A stretch of 64,000 nt of DNA from Lysobacterales bacterium 15-68-25 (GTDB lineage: Bacteria; Pseudomonadota; Gammaproteobacteria; Xanthomonadales; Rhodanobacteraceae). Both the position numbers and the translations under genes were made by a program. This document shows, one piece after another, positions 36,248 through 48,904 of the stretch (its first letter is position 1; each line of letters opens with the position of its first letter). The notes under the pieces are model-generated. The model saw only the letters and a program-made list of their open reading frames with translations. It was not told the DNA's origin and made no database searches. The stretch spans positions 1 to 64,000 of the forward strand of contig NCKB01000005.1 in assembly GCA_002279065.1 (NCBI GenBank), in the 5' to 3' direction.

Positions 36248-37590
36248 GCTGCCGGTCGCCAGTGCAGGCGCTCGCCGGGCGCGCCCAGCAGGGTCACGCC
36301 GCGATCGCTGAGCCAGCGGTCGGCGACGGCGATCAGCGTGTCGTCCTCGTAGACCAGCGGGCACCTGGGGCGAAGCCACGGCGGCATGGCGCCAACCTGG
36401 AACAGGTCGCGCAGTTCGCGGGTGTGGCGGTCGCCGGCGGGCCGCAGGCGCTCGCCGCCGCGGCGCAGGCGCACCGTGAGCGGCGCCGGCAGCGATCCGT
36501 CATGGGTGAGCGAGCCACCGTCGGGCAGCGCCAGCGTGCCGCCGTGCCAGCTCGCCTGCCAGTCAGCCGGAGGCGCCGCCGCCGCGGGTAGCGCCCACAG
36601 CCGACCGCGCCAGGCGTGCAACTCGACGCCGGGCCAGCGGATGCAGGGGACGCGACCGTCGCGAGCGTCGAGCTGGCGCAGGATCTGCGCGCGCTGGGCG
36701 CCGGTGGGGGCGCGCAGGCCGCGGTCGTGCAGCCAGTGGTCGAGCAGCGGTTCGCGCAAGCCGGGGACGAGCGCCCGCCAGCCCTCGGCATCGAGGCTGC
36801 CGGTGGCCTCGTCGTGAAGCCGGCCGAACGCGTCCCGCCAGACCGCCTGCAGCGCATCGGCCGCCTCCCGGCACAGGGCGGCACTGCGGGTGATCGACTC
36901 GGCCGCCTGCGGCCAGTGCGTCGCCAGGGCCGGCAGCACCTGGTGGCGCAGGGCGTGGCGGGCGAGGCGCGGATCGGCGTTGGCCGGGTCGTCGAGGCAG
37001 TCCAGCGCGTGCTGGCGGACGTAGTCCTGCAGCGCGATGCGCGGCAGCTCCAGCAGCGGTCGCCACAGTTCACCGGCGCCCAGCGGGCGGCGTTCGCGCA
37101 TGCCGCCCAGGCCCTCCGGCCCGGCGCCGCGCAAGAGCTTGATCAGCACCGTCTCGACCTGGTCGTCGCGGTGGTGGGCGGTGAGCAGTTGCTCGCCCTC
37201 GGCAAGGGCGTCGGCCAGCGCGGCGTAACGTGCGGCGCGGGCGGCGCCCTCGACGCCGAGGCCGGAAGCCGTGTCGACCCGCACCGGCAGCACCGTGCAG
37301 GGCACCGCCAGCGTCGCGCAGAACGCCTGCGCATGCGCGGCCCAGCGGGCGCTGTCGGCATGCAGGCCGTGGTCGACGTGCAGCGCGCGCAGCGGCCGCT
37401 CGCGCGGCAGGCCGGCCAGCGCGTGCAGCAGGGCGGAGGAGTCCGGGCCGCCGCTGAAGGCCACGCACAGCGGTCCGCGCGGCGCGTCGGCGAGCTGGGC
37501 GAGCAGGTGACGGGCGAGGGACGGGGTCAATGGCGTTTCCGATGGGTCTCGGGCGCACAGTGTAGGGCGGCGCCCGGTCGTCGCCGTCAT
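36220..37590 (-). CDS. tilS: tRNA(Ile)-lysidine synthetase
   Basis: Modifies C34 of the CAU-anticodon tRNA-Ile to lysidine so that it reads AUA; essential. The 456-residue product has the PP-loop SGGPDS (residues about 46-51), HVDHGLHADSARWAAHAQAF, and the HHRDDQVETVLIKLLRGAG motif. The C-terminal tRNA-binding domain includes RPAGDRHTRELRDLFQ. The last residues (GVSSE) and the stop are encoded by the GAGTGAG repeat. No strong binding site precedes the ATG at 37590, so the start is less certain than the gene. Confidence 0.95.
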   Translation of the reverse strand: MTATTGRRPTLCARDPSETPLTPSLARHLLAQLADAPRGPLCVAFSGGPDSSALLHALAGLPRERPLRALHVDHGLHADSARWAAHAQAFCATLAVPCTVLPVRVDTASGLGVEGAARAARYAALADALAEGEQLLTAHHRDDQVETVLIKLLRGAGPEGLGGMRERRPLGAGELWRPLLELPRIALQDYVRQHALDCLDDPANADPRLARHALRHQVLPALATHWPQAAESITRSAALCREAADALQAVWRDAFGRLHDEATGSLDAEGWRALVPGLREPLLDHWLHDRGLRAPTGAQRAQILRQLDARDGRVPCIRWPGVELHAWRGRLWALPAAAAPPADWQASWHGGTLALPDGGSLTHDGSLPAPLTVRLRRGGERLRPAGDRHTRELRDLFQVGAMPPWLRPRCPLVYEDDTLIAVADRWLSDRGVTLLGAPGERLHWRPAAEKRGVSSE

Positions 37591-37695
37591 GTCGCGATCA
37601 TGGCCCTGTCACGCGCGGCGGCGAGCATGCGCCCAGGGGAATCCAGGACACCGATCGCGGCGCTGCGGCGTCGCCTCCATCGTTGCGGAGTTCCC

Positions 37696-39357
37696 ATGCC
37701 CCAGAAACTGCTCGTCAGCGCCCTGGCCGCCGGCCTGTGCCTGCTTGCCACCCTGTCGCCGGCGCGCGCCGGTGACGCGCGTCATCACGGCTACGACGAC
37801 ACGGCCACCCCGATCCGGCACGTGGTGGTGATCTTCCAGGAGAACGTCTCCTTCGATCACTACTTCGGCACCTACCCGCTTGCGCTCAACCCGGCCGGCG
37901 AACCGGCCTTCCATGCACGCCCCGGCACGCCGGCCGTGAACGGCCTCACCGCCGACCTGCTCACCCGCAATCCGAACTACCTCAATCCGCTCAACGGCGC
38001 CGGCGCGCTCAATCCGTTCCGGCTCGGCCGCGACCAGGCCGCCACCGCCGACCAGGACCACGACTACACCGCCGAACAGATGGCCTTCGACGGCGGCCGG
38101 ATGGACCTGTTCCCCGCCGCCACCGGCAACGGCAGCGCCGACGAGGGCGGCAAGGGCCTGGTGATGGGCTACTACGACGGCAACACCGTCACCGCGCTGT
38201 GGAACTACGCGCAGCGCTTCGCGATGAGCGACAACAGCTACGGCACCACCTTCGGCCCGTCCACGCCGGGCGCGATCAACCTGGTCTCCGGCCAGACCAA
38301 CGGCATCGCGCAGGCACTCAACGGCACCGGTGACGAGACCAGCGACGGCCACGGCGGCCTGACCCTGGTCGGCGACGCCGACCCGATCGGCGACGTCTGT
38401 TCCTCGCCCACCCGCAACCAGGTGCAGATGAGCGGCCGCAACATCGGCGACCTGCTCAACGCCGCGGGCGTGAGCTGGGGCTGGTTCGAGGGCGGCTTCG
38501 ACCTCGGCCGCACCAACGCCAACGGCAGCACCGGCTGCAAGCGCAGCACGCTGTCGGAGGTCACCGGCCGGCCGGCACCGGACTACATCGCGCACCACGA
38601 GCCGTTCCAGTACTACGCCTCCACCGCCAATCCCAGTCACGCCCGCCCCAGCTCGGTGGCGATGATCGGCCACCAGGGCGACGCGGCGAACCACCAGTAC
38701 GACCTGGAGGATTTCTTCGCCGCGGTGCGCGCGGGCAACTTCCCGGCGGTGAGCTTCCTCAAGGCGTCCGGCTACCAGGACGGCCACGCCGGCTATTCCG
38801 ATCCGCTGGACGAGCAGGCCTTCCTGGTGCGGGTGATGAACTTCCTGCAGTCGCGGCCGGAGTGGCACGACACCGCGGTGGTGATCGCCTACGACGATTC
38901 CGACGGCTGGTACGACCACCAGATCGGGCCGATCGTGAACGCTTCGCAAGGCAGTGCCGACGTGCTGGACGGCGATGGCCAGTGCGGCAGCGGTGCGATC
39001 CTGCCCGGCGTCGATCCGGCCACGACCCAGGCGATGGGGCGCTGCGGCTACGGTCCGCGCCTGCCGCTGCTGGTGATCTCGCCGTGGGCGAGGCGCAACT
39101 TCGTCGACCACGCGGTGACCGACCAGAGCTCGATCCTGCGCTTCATCGAGGACAACTGGCTCGGTGGCCAGCGCATCGGCCAGGGCTCGTTCGACGTGCG
39201 CGCGGGATCGCTGGACGGCCTGTTCGATTTCCGCCACCCGCATCCGCAGCGCCTGTTCCTGCGCCCGGACAGCGGCCAGCCGCTGCTGCAGCTGCCGTGG
39301 TGGGGCGCGGCGGACGACCACGCCGACGGCGCGGGTGACAGCCACCGCCACGGCTGA
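37696..39357 (+). CDS. Secreted AcpA-like acid phosphatase / phospholipase C family
   Basis: A 553-residue phosphoesterase-family (PF04185-type) protein. The signal peptide ends near SPARA (residue 25). The N-terminal motif VVVIFQENVSFDHYFGTYP contains the metal and nucleophile site of this superfamily. Later motifs include FGPSTPGAINLVSGQ, AYDDSDGWYDH and LPLLVISPWARRNFVDH. Such enzymes hydrolyse phosphomonoesters or phospholipids outside the cytoplasm. GGAG lies five bases before the ATG; the frame is open over 1 kb upstream but antisense to tilS. It interrupts the usual accA-tilS neighbourhood. Confidence 0.87.
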   Translation: MPQKLLVSALAAGLCLLATLSPARAGDARHHGYDDTATPIRHVVVIFQENVSFDHYFGTYPLALNPAGEPAFHARPGTPAVNGLTADLLTRNPNYLNPLNGAGALNPFRLGRDQAATADQDHDYTAEQMAFDGGRMDLFPAATGNGSADEGGKGLVMGYYDGNTVTALWNYAQRFAMSDNSYGTTFGPSTPGAINLVSGQTNGIAQALNGTGDETSDGHGGLTLVGDADPIGDVCSSPTRNQVQMSGRNIGDLLNAAGVSWGWFEGGFDLGRTNANGSTGCKRSTLSEVTGRPAPDYIAHHEPFQYYASTANPSHARPSSVAMIGHQGDAANHQYDLEDFFAAVRAGNFPAVSFLKASGYQDGHAGYSDPLDEQAFLVRVMNFLQSRPEWHDTAVVIAYDDSDGWYDHQIGPIVNASQGSADVLDGDGQCGSGAILPGVDPATTQAMGRCGYGPRLPLLVISPWARRNFVDHAVTDQSSILRFIEDNWLGGQRIGQGSFDVRAGSLDGLFDFRHPHPQRLFLRPDSGQPLLQLPWWGAADDHADGAGDSHRHG

Positions 39358-39376
39358 AGTCCAGGGCCCGGCGGAC

Positions 39377-39402
39377 GGACGGCCCCGTGTGCGGGGCCGT
39401 CC
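39377..39402. terminator. Hairpin between the phosphatase and NYN genes
   Basis: GGACGGCCCC (39377-39386) pairs with GGGGCCGTCC (39393-39402) around GTGTGC, between two convergent stops. No T tract on either strand. Confidence 0.5.
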
Positions 39403-40136
39403 TACTTGCGGCGCTTGTTACGTACGTAGAGCGTGCGGGTCGCGCCGTCGCCGCGCGGGTCGATCTCGAACAGGCCGATCGCGTCGACCAGCTCGCTCAG
39501 CTTGCGGTAGCCGTAGTTGCGCGGGTCGAACTCCGGCGCCTGCTTGGCCACCGACGAGCCGATCGCGCCCAGGTGTGCCCAGCCGCTGTCGTCGGACACG
39601 GCGTCGATGGCGTTGCGCAGCAGCCCGACCAGCCGCGCGTCGCCCTTGAGCTGGGCCTGCGACAGGCGCTTGGCCGGCGCCTCGTCCTCCGGCTTCTCCA
39701 CCAGCAGTTCGGTGTAGATGAACTTGTCGCAGGCGGCGACGAAGGGCTCGGGCGTCTTCTTCTCGCCGAAGCCGTACACGGTGAGGCCGGACTCGCGGAT
39801 GCGCGCGGCCAGTCGGGTGAAGTCGCTGTCGCTGGAGACGATGCAGAAGCCGTCGAAGCGCCCGGTGTAGAGCAGGTCCATCGCGTCGATGATCATCGCC
39901 GAGTCGGTGGCGTTCTTGCCCCGGGTGTAGCCGAACTGCTGGATCGGCTGGATCGAGAAGGTGAGCAGCGTCTCCTTCCAGCCCTTCAGGTGGGAGCCGG
40001 TCCAGTCCCCGTAGATGCGCTTGGCATGGGCCGTGCCGTACTTGGCGATTTCCGCCAGCAACCCTTCGACGATGGCCGGCTGGGCGTTGTCGGCGTCGAT
40101 CAGCACGGCGAGGCGGGCGGAGGTGGGAGCGGCCAT
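39402..40136 (-). CDS. NYN-domain (PIN-like) protein with C-terminal OST-HTH/LOTUS domain
   Basis: A 244-residue protein. The N-terminal NYN domain (about 8-150) has acidic motifs LIDADN (Asp14, Asp16), TDSAMIIDAMD and SSDSDFTRLA, the expected metal-binding carboxylates of a PIN-like ribonuclease. The C-terminal segment (about 175-235), with YGYRKLSELVDAIGLFEID, matches an OST-HTH/LOTUS RNA-binding fold. AAGGAAA precedes the ATG at 40136; the frame opens far upstream as antisense. It lies 50 bases after the thioredoxin-like gene and is probably co-transcribed. Likely RNA target unknown. Confidence 0.87.
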   Translation of the reverse strand: MAAPTSARLAVLIDADNAQPAIVEGLLAEIAKYGTAHAKRIYGDWTGSHLKGWKETLLTFSIQPIQQFGYTRGKNATDSAMIIDAMDLLYTGRFDGFCIVSSDSDFTRLAARIRESGLTVYGFGEKKTPEPFVAACDKFIYTELLVEKPEDEAPAKRLSQAQLKGDARLVGLLRNAIDAVSDDSGWAHLGAIGSSVAKQAPEFDPRNYGYRKLSELVDAIGLFEIDPRGDGATRTLYVRNKRRK

Positions 40137-40186
40137 GGCGGTGGTTTCCTTGTGCGATCCGGTCTGCATCATCGCAGAGCCGGTGG

Positions 40187-41383
40187 TCAGTACGGCACGC
40201 CGGCCTTGCTCAGCTCGGTGCGCAGGACGTCCAGTCCGAGCCAGCCTTGCCAGCGCGCCACCTCGCGGCCGTGGCGGAACACGTAGTACGTCGGCATGGC
40301 CCAGGAGTCGAGCATGCTCCACTCGCGCTGTCGCCACGCGATGTGGATGGGCTGGGTGGGGAACGCGCGGTTCCACCCTGCGGCATCGGTCGGCGCCGTG
40401 GCGTCCGCGGCCAGCCATACGGCGTGCTGGTGGAACAGCGCATCGAGTCGCGGGTCCGTTGCGATGGCGCGGGCGGCGTCCTCGGAGAAATGACAGGCGG
40501 CGACGACCACGATGCGCAGCGGCACGTCGAGATCCACCATGCCGCGGGACATGTGCCGGCCATCGGCCGACACGGTGAGCACGGTCGGGCCGACCACGGG
40601 CGTCGTCGCAGGGTCCAGCGTCGGTAGCGTGGTGACCGCCATGCCGGGATGGGCCTGCGCGAGCGCCCGCGCGGTGTCGAAACGGCGCGTGGTGACGCGG
40701 GCGCGATACAGCGGCAGGAAGTCCGCATCGTCGGCCATGCCGCGCGACTGCATGGTGGCCAGCACATGGGCGAGGTCGTCGGCGGCGCGACCGTCGGGGT
40801 CGGTATCCAGCGCGCGCTGCGCCGCGCGCGCCAGCAGGCGCAGGTCCGGCGCGCTGGCGCCTTCGAGCGAGGCGGGGCGCATCTCGGCGGCGAACAGTCG
40901 TGCGTAGTCGGCGGCGGTGGCCGCATCGCGGGCGGCGTCCGGACCATGGTGGTCGGCGAGCACGAGGGCGTCGTAGTGCTGCTCGATCGTGCTTTCCGGG
41001 CAGGTGTCGATCGTGCAGCTGCGCCGGATCGCATCGGCAATGCGTTCCTGCCGGATGAGCGCGTAAGCGCCGGGCGACAGGCCCACGCCTTCGACATACT
41101 TGCGGACGCCGAACAGGTCCGCGACCGCCTGTACCTGCACGCGGGTCAGCTCGTGCGCCATGTCGTCGACGCTGAAATCACGCAACCCGCTGTGGCCGAA
41201 TACCAGGCTGGAGAGGAACCGCTTGCGTGCACCCGGCGTCAGCGCGCCCAATGGCGAGCGCGCCATCGGGGTGTCACGCAGGTAGCTTGCCAGTGCCTCG
41301 GGCGTGGCGATCAGCGGCGCGCTGGCGGCGCCGACGATGGGCGCAGGCAGTGCAAGCGCTGCGGCAAGGGCGATGCGGAGCAT
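40187..41383 (-). CDS. Secreted protein with a thioredoxin-like C-terminal domain (CxxS)
   Basis: I do not recognise a named family for the whole 398-residue protein. A signal peptide ends near VGA (residue 19). The C-terminal third looks like a thioredoxin fold: a beta strand (RIVVVAA), then CHFS at 297-300 where thioredoxins have CxxC, and a cis-proline loop (MPTYYVFRHG, Pro364). A single active-site Cys suggests isomerase- or reductase-like rather than oxidase chemistry, or a sensor role. Cys123 and Cys128 in the helical middle region may form a disulfide. It is upstream of the NYN gene and probably in one operon. Confidence 0.7.
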   Translation of the reverse strand: MLRIALAAALALPAPIVGAASAPLIATPEALASYLRDTPMARSPLGALTPGARKRFLSSLVFGHSGLRDFSVDDMAHELTRVQVQAVADLFGVRKYVEGVGLSPGAYALIRQERIADAIRRSCTIDTCPESTIEQHYDALVLADHHGPDAARDAATAADYARLFAAEMRPASLEGASAPDLRLLARAAQRALDTDPDGRAADDLAHVLATMQSRGMADDADFLPLYRARVTTRRFDTARALAQAHPGMAVTTLPTLDPATTPVVGPTVLTVSADGRHMSRGMVDLDVPLRIVVVAACHFSEDAARAIATDPRLDALFHQHAVWLAADATAPTDAAGWNRAFPTQPIHIAWRQREWSMLDSWAMPTYYVFRHGREVARWQGWLGLDVLRTELSKAGVPY

Positions 41384-41446
41384 GGCGGTCCTCGTCGTGC
41401 GGCGATTCCGTTCGTGCCCGACGATAGCAGCCTTGCGCCAAGTGGT

Positions 41447-42406
41447 TCAGCCCTCGGTGTAGGCGCCGTAACCGCGCAGACGCTCGTAGCGACGCGCCAG
41501 CAGGTCGGGCACGTTCATCGCCTCGAGCCGGTCCAGCTCGTTCAGCAGTACGGCCTTCAGGCGGATCGCCATCGAGTGCGGGTTGCGGTGCGCGCCGCCG
41601 AGCGGCTCGCGCACGACCTTGTCGACCAGGCCCAGCTCGAGCAGGCGCGGTGCGGTGACGCCCATCGCATCGGCCGCGTCGCGCACCTTGTCCTGGCTCT
41701 TCCACAGGATCGAGGCACAGCCTTCCGGGGAGATCACCGAATAGATCGAGTACTGCAGCATGATCACCGCGTCGCCGACGCCGATCGCCAGCGCACCGCC
41801 GGAGCCGCCCTCGCCGATCACGGTGCAGACGACCGGCACCTTCAGCTCGGCCATCTCCAGCAGGTTGCGGGCGATCGCCTCGCTCTGGCCGCGTTCCTCG
41901 GCACCCACGCCGGGGTAGGCGCCGGGGGTGTCGATGAAGGTGAGGATCGGCAGGCCGAAGCGCTCGGCCAGCTTCATCAGGCGCAGCGCCTTGCGGTAAC
42001 CCTCCGGGCGCGGCATGCCGAAGTTGCGGCGCACCTTACCCTTGGTGTCGCGCGCCTTTTGGTGGCCGATGATCATCACCGAGCGACCGTTGATCCGGCC
42101 CAGGCCGCCCACGATCGCGGCGTCATCGGCGAAGGCGCGGTCGCCGGCCAGCTCGTGGAACTCCTCGCAGATGGCGTTGATGTAGTCCAGCGTGTACGGC
42201 CGCGCCGGATGGCGCGAGAGCTGGGTGACCTGCCATGAATTGAGGTTGCGGAAGATGTCCGCGGTCTTGACCTTGAGCTTTTCGCGCAGGCGGCCGACCT
42301 CTTCGTCGATGTCCACCGCCTGGCCATGGCTGGCGTGGCGAAGCTCTTCGATCTTCGCTTCCAGCTCGGCAATCGGTTGTTCGAAATCGAGGAAGTTCGG
42401 GTTCAT
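41447..42406 (-). CDS. accA: Acetyl-CoA carboxylase carboxyltransferase subunit alpha
   Basis: Half of the carboxyltransferase that makes malonyl-CoA; the beta subunit AccD is elsewhere. The 319-residue product equals E. coli AccA and carries [40 protein letters not shown] and [16 protein letters not shown] candidate -10 (TATACT on the - strand, bases 42436-42441) suggests its own promoter. A 311-base repeat-filled gap separates it from dnaE. Confidence 0.98.
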   Translation of the reverse strand: MNPNFLDFEQPIAELEAKIEELRHASHGQAVDIDEEVGRLREKLKVKTADIFRNLNSWQVTQLSRHPARPYTLDYINAICEEFHELAGDRAFADDAAIVGGLGRINGRSVMIIGHQKARDTKGKVRRNFGMPRPEGYRKALRLMKLAERFGLPILTFIDTPGAYPGVGAEERGQSEAIARNLLEMAELKVPVVCTVIGEGGSGGALAIGVGDAVIMLQYSIYSVISPEGCASILWKSQDKVRDAADAMGVTAPRLLELGLVDKVVREPLGGAHRNPHSMAIRLKAVLLNELDRLEAMNVPDLLARRYERLRGYGAYTEG

Positions 42407-42435
42407 TCGGCGCGGTTCAGGACAGTAAGCGGGGC

Positions 42436-42441
42436 AGTATA
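42436..42441 (-). promoter_or_regulatory. Candidate accA -10 element
   Basis: TATACT on the - strand, about 30 bases before the accA ATG. The -35 region is poor (TTCTCG at 18 bases), so support is modest. Confidence 0.35.
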
Positions 42442-42584
42442 GCGGGCCGCGAAAAAACGCGAGAACGCCGCCGTATGGGGTTGGAGCGAGGAGTGAGTGG
42501 CGAGGAGTGAGGAGTGAGAGGTCAAGCGTCCGGAGCGGGCATGGCTTTCTCTCGCTTCCAACGCCTTGCCGCGCACGACAGGCC

Positions 42585-42652
42585 TTTCGCTATGCGTAGC
42601 TGGGCCGCCTTGCCCCCGGGCAAGGCGCCGCACGGCGCGCAAAAGGTCCAGG
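42585..42652 (-). pseudogene. Degenerate duplicate of the dnaE 3' end
   Basis: These bases align with dnaE 42729-42796 at roughly 85 percent by eye, including GGGCCGCC, CCCCGGGCA, CGCACGGCGCGC and AGGTCC in the same order. In the matching - strand frame it reads [15 protein letters not shown] against ALPGVEAARLRIVKS in DnaE. A one-base shift inside and the missing rest of the gene show it is a non-functional remnant. Confidence 0.7.
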
Positions 42653-42717
42653 GAGGAGTGTGTGGTGCAGCGGTCGGAGCGAACGTTGCCTTTCTCTCAC
42701 TTCTCACTCCTCACCAC

Positions 42718-46263
<3,546 letters not shown>

Positions 46264-46377
46264 GGCGACTCGGCGGCTGACCCGGAAAGGTAACCGTGGG
46301 TCGGGTGGCCCACAAGCTTGACAGGCGTGACGACGGCGCGACCGGCATGCCACCGGCGTCGAGAAGGGTTGCGTGCA

Positions 46378-46414
46378 ACGCCCTCCCGGCGGCGGCATGG
46401 CGCCGGGAGGGCGT
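46378..46414. other. Hairpins upstream of dnaE
   Basis: ACGCCCTCCCGGCG (46378-46391) pairs with its complement (46401-46414), a 14-bp stem around nine bases. A second stem, CCGGGCCG/CGGCCCGG (46463-46470, 46478-46485), lies beside it. Both are in the 259-base gap between dnaE and the small unknown gene and have no U tract. They may punctuate or stabilise the mRNA. Confidence 0.45.
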
Positions 46415-46499
46415 CATGTCGCTCTCGCCAAGCCCTGTCCGTGCATGGCGGTTCTGCCGCTGCCGGGCCGGACCGGACGGCCCGGTCCCGTGGGCGATC

Positions 46500-46531
46500 A
46501 TCCGCTGACCGGATTTCTCCGGTCAGCGGAT
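46500..46531 (-). terminator. 14-bp hairpin overlapping the stop of the 69-residue gene
   Basis: ATCCGCTGACCGGA (46500-46513) and TCCGGTCAGCGGAT (46518-46531) are perfectly complementary around a 4-base loop. The right arm encodes the last codons and TGA of the upstream small gene. No U tract follows on the - strand. Confidence 0.5.
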
Positions 46532-46732
46532 CATGAAGCGCTTGCAGTCCGCCTCGCCGTCGAGGTGGTCAAGCGGCTGGATGAGCAGGCCCCGCCCGTC
46601 GTAATCGCGATGGGCAGGGACCGTGCGGTCCTGCGGCAGTGCCTGCCCGATCGCCTCCTGCAGCGGGGTCGGAACGGGGGCCAAAGGGGCGTTCGAGGGG
46701 TCGTTCGAGGGGCGGACGATGGGGGACTTCAT
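46523..46732 (-). CDS. Unknown 69-residue protein
   Basis: I do not recognise a family. GAGGAG lies eight bases before the ATG at 46732, and nearly all codons end in G or C, as in neighbouring genes, so it is probably real. The N-terminus is Pro/Ser/Asn-rich with a PSNDPSNAP repeat, backed by a 10-base DNA repeat (GTTCGAGGGG at 46691 and 46703). The C-terminal half (YDGRGLLIQPLDHLDGEADCKRF) is more ordered and has one Cys. It lies between rnhB and dnaE, normally adjacent genes. No signal peptide is evident. Confidence 0.6.
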   Translation of the reverse strand: MKSPIVRPSNDPSNAPLAPVPTPLQEAIGQALPQDRTVPAHRDYDGRGLLIQPLDHLDGEADCKRFMIR

Positions 46733-47013
46733 GGCGAGACTCCTCGCGGGTTCTCCGCGATCGGGAACGATCCGCCGGAGCGGATCCGGGGCGTCCCTGC
46801 GAAGGGCGGGCGGCCGCAGCGGTGGCCGTTGCATGCGACCACACCGGTAGGATGCGGGAAGCGCGGTCCGCGTTGCATGGGTGGAGCGGGCCGGTGCCGA
46901 GCGATGCGCTCATGCGCTTGGTGGGTGCGCGTAACATATTACGCCCTCCGCGCTACGGCGCATCTGCCACAGGTCAGGCTGCCGCTGGCACGCCGCTTGC
47001 CGCGCACACCGGA
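46733..47013. other. Intergenic region between rnhB and the small gene
   Basis: 281 bases without a supported gene. The only notable element is a short AT-rich palindrome, GCGTAA-CATA-TTACGC (46929-46944), which could be an operator or part of a promoter for the small gene. No full promoter can be defended. Confidence 0.35.
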
Positions 47014-47610
47014 TCAGAACAGCGTCATCTGCTCCAGCGCACGCCCGACCGGTGCGAAGCTGCGCCGGTGCTGGGCGCTGGGGCCGAGGCGCTGCAAGGC
47101 TTCCAGGTGTGCTGGCGTGGGGTAGCCCTTGTGCACGGCGAAGCCGTAGCCCGGATGGACCGCGTCGAGCTGCACCATCAGCCGGTCGCGGGTGACCTTG
47201 GCCAGGATCGAGGCGGCGCTGATTGCCGGCTCCAGGGCGTCGCCGCCGACGATGGCGCGTCCCGGACAGGGCAGATCGCGCGGCAGCTTGTTGCCGTCGA
47301 CAAGCGCCTCCTGTGCCCCGGGCGAGAGGCCGGCCACCGCGCGGCTCATGCCGGCCATGGTGGCATGGAAGATGTTCAGCCGGTCGATCTCCTCCGGCTC
47401 GACCACCACCACGCAGTGCGCGAGCGCACGCTCGATCACCAGCGGATACAGCGCCTCGCGCTTCTTCTCGCTGAGTCTTTTCGAATCGTCGAGACCGGCG
47501 ATCGGCCGGAAGGGGGCGAGGATCACCGCGGCCACCACCACCGGGCCGGCCAGTGGCCCGCGGCCTGCCTCGTCCACGCCGGCGATCCTGCGTGGCTCCC
47601 GGTCAGCCAT
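47014..47610 (-). CDS. rnhB: Ribonuclease HII
   Basis: Removes RNA from RNA-DNA hybrids and single ribonucleotides from DNA. The 198-residue product has the signature [20 protein letters not shown] with its catalytic Asp/Glu, then [12 protein letters not shown] and [15 protein letters not shown]. It overlaps lpxB by eight bases, as in many proteobacteria. Confidence 0.98.
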   Translation of the reverse strand: MADREPRRIAGVDEAGRGPLAGPVVVAAVILAPFRPIAGLDDSKRLSEKKREALYPLVIERALAHCVVVVEPEEIDRLNIFHATMAGMSRAVAGLSPGAQEALVDGNKLPRDLPCPGRAIVGGDALEPAISAASILAKVTRDRLMVQLDAVHPGYGFAVHKGYPTPAHLEALQRLGPSAQHRRSFAPVGRALEQMTLF

Positions 47611-48853
47611 GCGCGGTATTCCGTTCGATCAACTCGACCACCGCGGCGGCCGCGGCGTCGCCGGCATGACCGGACAGGTCCACCTGCAGGGCACGGTGCA
47701 ACTGTTCGAACGTGGCGACGATCGCACCGCGTCGATCGCTGTCGCGGAAAAGCGCCAGCGTGTCGTCGGCCAGATGCGCTGCGGTGCAGTCGTCCTGCAT
47801 GCGTTCGGACACCGGCAACGGGTCGCCCAGTCCGCTGGCGCGTGCCAGCACGTTGGGCAGTGAGTAGATGTCGGTCTTGAGCATGCGCAGCAGCCGCGCG
47901 ATGCGGTAACTCCACGGCGAAACGCGGTAACCGACCACCATCGGGCGCTTGGCCAGCATCGCCTCCAGCGTGGCGGTACCGGAAGCCAGCAGCACCACGT
48001 CAGCGGCCAGCATCGCCTCGTGCGCCTGTCCGTCGAGCAGGCGTGGCGGCTCGGGCCAGTGCAGGCCTGGCCGGTCCAGCACAGTCCTGATCCGCTCGTG
48101 CATGCGGGCGTTGGCCGAGGGAACCACCACCTGCAGCCCCGGCACCGCGGCGGCGACCCGTGCAGCGGCATCCAGGAAGATCGAACCCAGCCGATCGATC
48201 TCCGAGCCGCGGCTGCCGGGCAAGACGGCGAGCACGGGGCGCTCCTGCGCCAGGCCAAGCACCTCCCGTGCGGCATGGCGGTCGCCGACCATCGGAAAGC
48301 GGTCGGCCAGTGGATGGCCGACGAAGCGCGCATCGACCCCGTGGCGGGCGTAGATCGATGGCTCCATCGGGAACAGGCACAGCACGCGGTCTGCGCTGCG
48401 GCCGATCTTCTCCGCGCGCTTCTCGCGCCAGGCCCATACCGACGGGCTGACGTAGTGCACGGTGCGCAGGCCGGCCTCACGCAGGCGTCGTTCCACGCCG
48501 AGGTTGAAGTCGGGGGCGTCGATGCCGACGACCACGTCCGGCCTGGCGTCGATCAGGCGGGCAACCAGCTCCTTGCGCAGCTTCAGCAGCCGCGGCAGGT
48601 GGCGGAGCACCTCGGCCAGGCCGAACAGCGACAGTTCGGCCATGTCGTACCAGGATTCCAGCCCCTGCGCCTGCATGCGCTTGCCCCCGATGCCGACGAA
48701 GCGCGCCCCGGGGTGGCGCCGGCGCAGCGCGGCGAGCAGGTCGCCGCCCAACTGGTCGCCGGATTCCTCTCCGGCGATGACGGCGATGAGCGGGGCGTCG
48801 GGGGCGGCGCGTCGTGGATCGGTGGAGTCGGGCGGCGGATTCATGCGCGCCAT
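47603..48853 (-). CDS. lpxB: Lipid-A-disaccharide synthase
   Basis: Joins UDP-diacylglucosamine and lipid X to make the lipid A disaccharide. The 416-residue GT19 enzyme has [52 protein letters not shown] and [11 protein letters not shown]. Two in-frame ATGs (48853 and 48844) are possible. It lies 51 bases after lpxA. Confidence 0.97.
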   Translation of the reverse strand: MARMNPPPDSTDPRRAAPDAPLIAVIAGEESGDQLGGDLLAALRRRHPGARFVGIGGKRMQAQGLESWYDMAELSLFGLAEVLRHLPRLLKLRKELVARLIDARPDVVVGIDAPDFNLGVERRLREAGLRTVHYVSPSVWAWREKRAEKIGRSADRVLCLFPMEPSIYARHGVDARFVGHPLADRFPMVGDRHAAREVLGLAQERPVLAVLPGSRGSEIDRLGSIFLDAAARVAAAVPGLQVVVPSANARMHERIRTVLDRPGLHWPEPPRLLDGQAHEAMLAADVVLLASGTATLEAMLAKRPMVVGYRVSPWSYRIARLLRMLKTDIYSLPNVLARASGLGDPLPVSERMQDDCTAAHLADDTLALFRDSDRRGAIVATFEQLHRALQVDLSGHAGDAAAAAVVELIERNTAHG

Positions 48854-48904
48854 TGTAGTGGGTGGCGTCCGGCCGCACGGGGCGCTGCGCGGCCCACCCC
48901 CGTC

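Larger units (their letters stand above)
42407..42717. repeat. accA-dnaE intergenic region with GAGTGAG repeats
   Basis: This 311-base gap has no gene. On the + strand 42482-42525 is a run of GAGGAGTGAG-type units (GGAGCGAGGAGTGAGTGG, then CGAGGAGTGAGGAGTGAGAG). Bases 42690-42727 are the complementary run (TTTCTCTCACTTCTCACTCC and on), reaching into the dnaE stop. Between the arms lies a decayed copy of the dnaE 3' end. A GCCTTGCC/GGCAAGGC hairpin is at 42607-42626. Confidence 0.6.

Noticed and set aside
42403-42642. Small - strand frame (79 residues) in the accA-dnaE gap
   Set aside because: It runs through the decayed dnaE copy and the repeats, and overlaps the accA start; the sequence is a remnant and not a gene.
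46569-46937. Alternative - strand frame of 122 residues overlapping the 69-residue gene
   Set aside because: It is out of frame with the well-placed GAGGAG-ATG start and is Arg/Ser-rich, as shadows are here.
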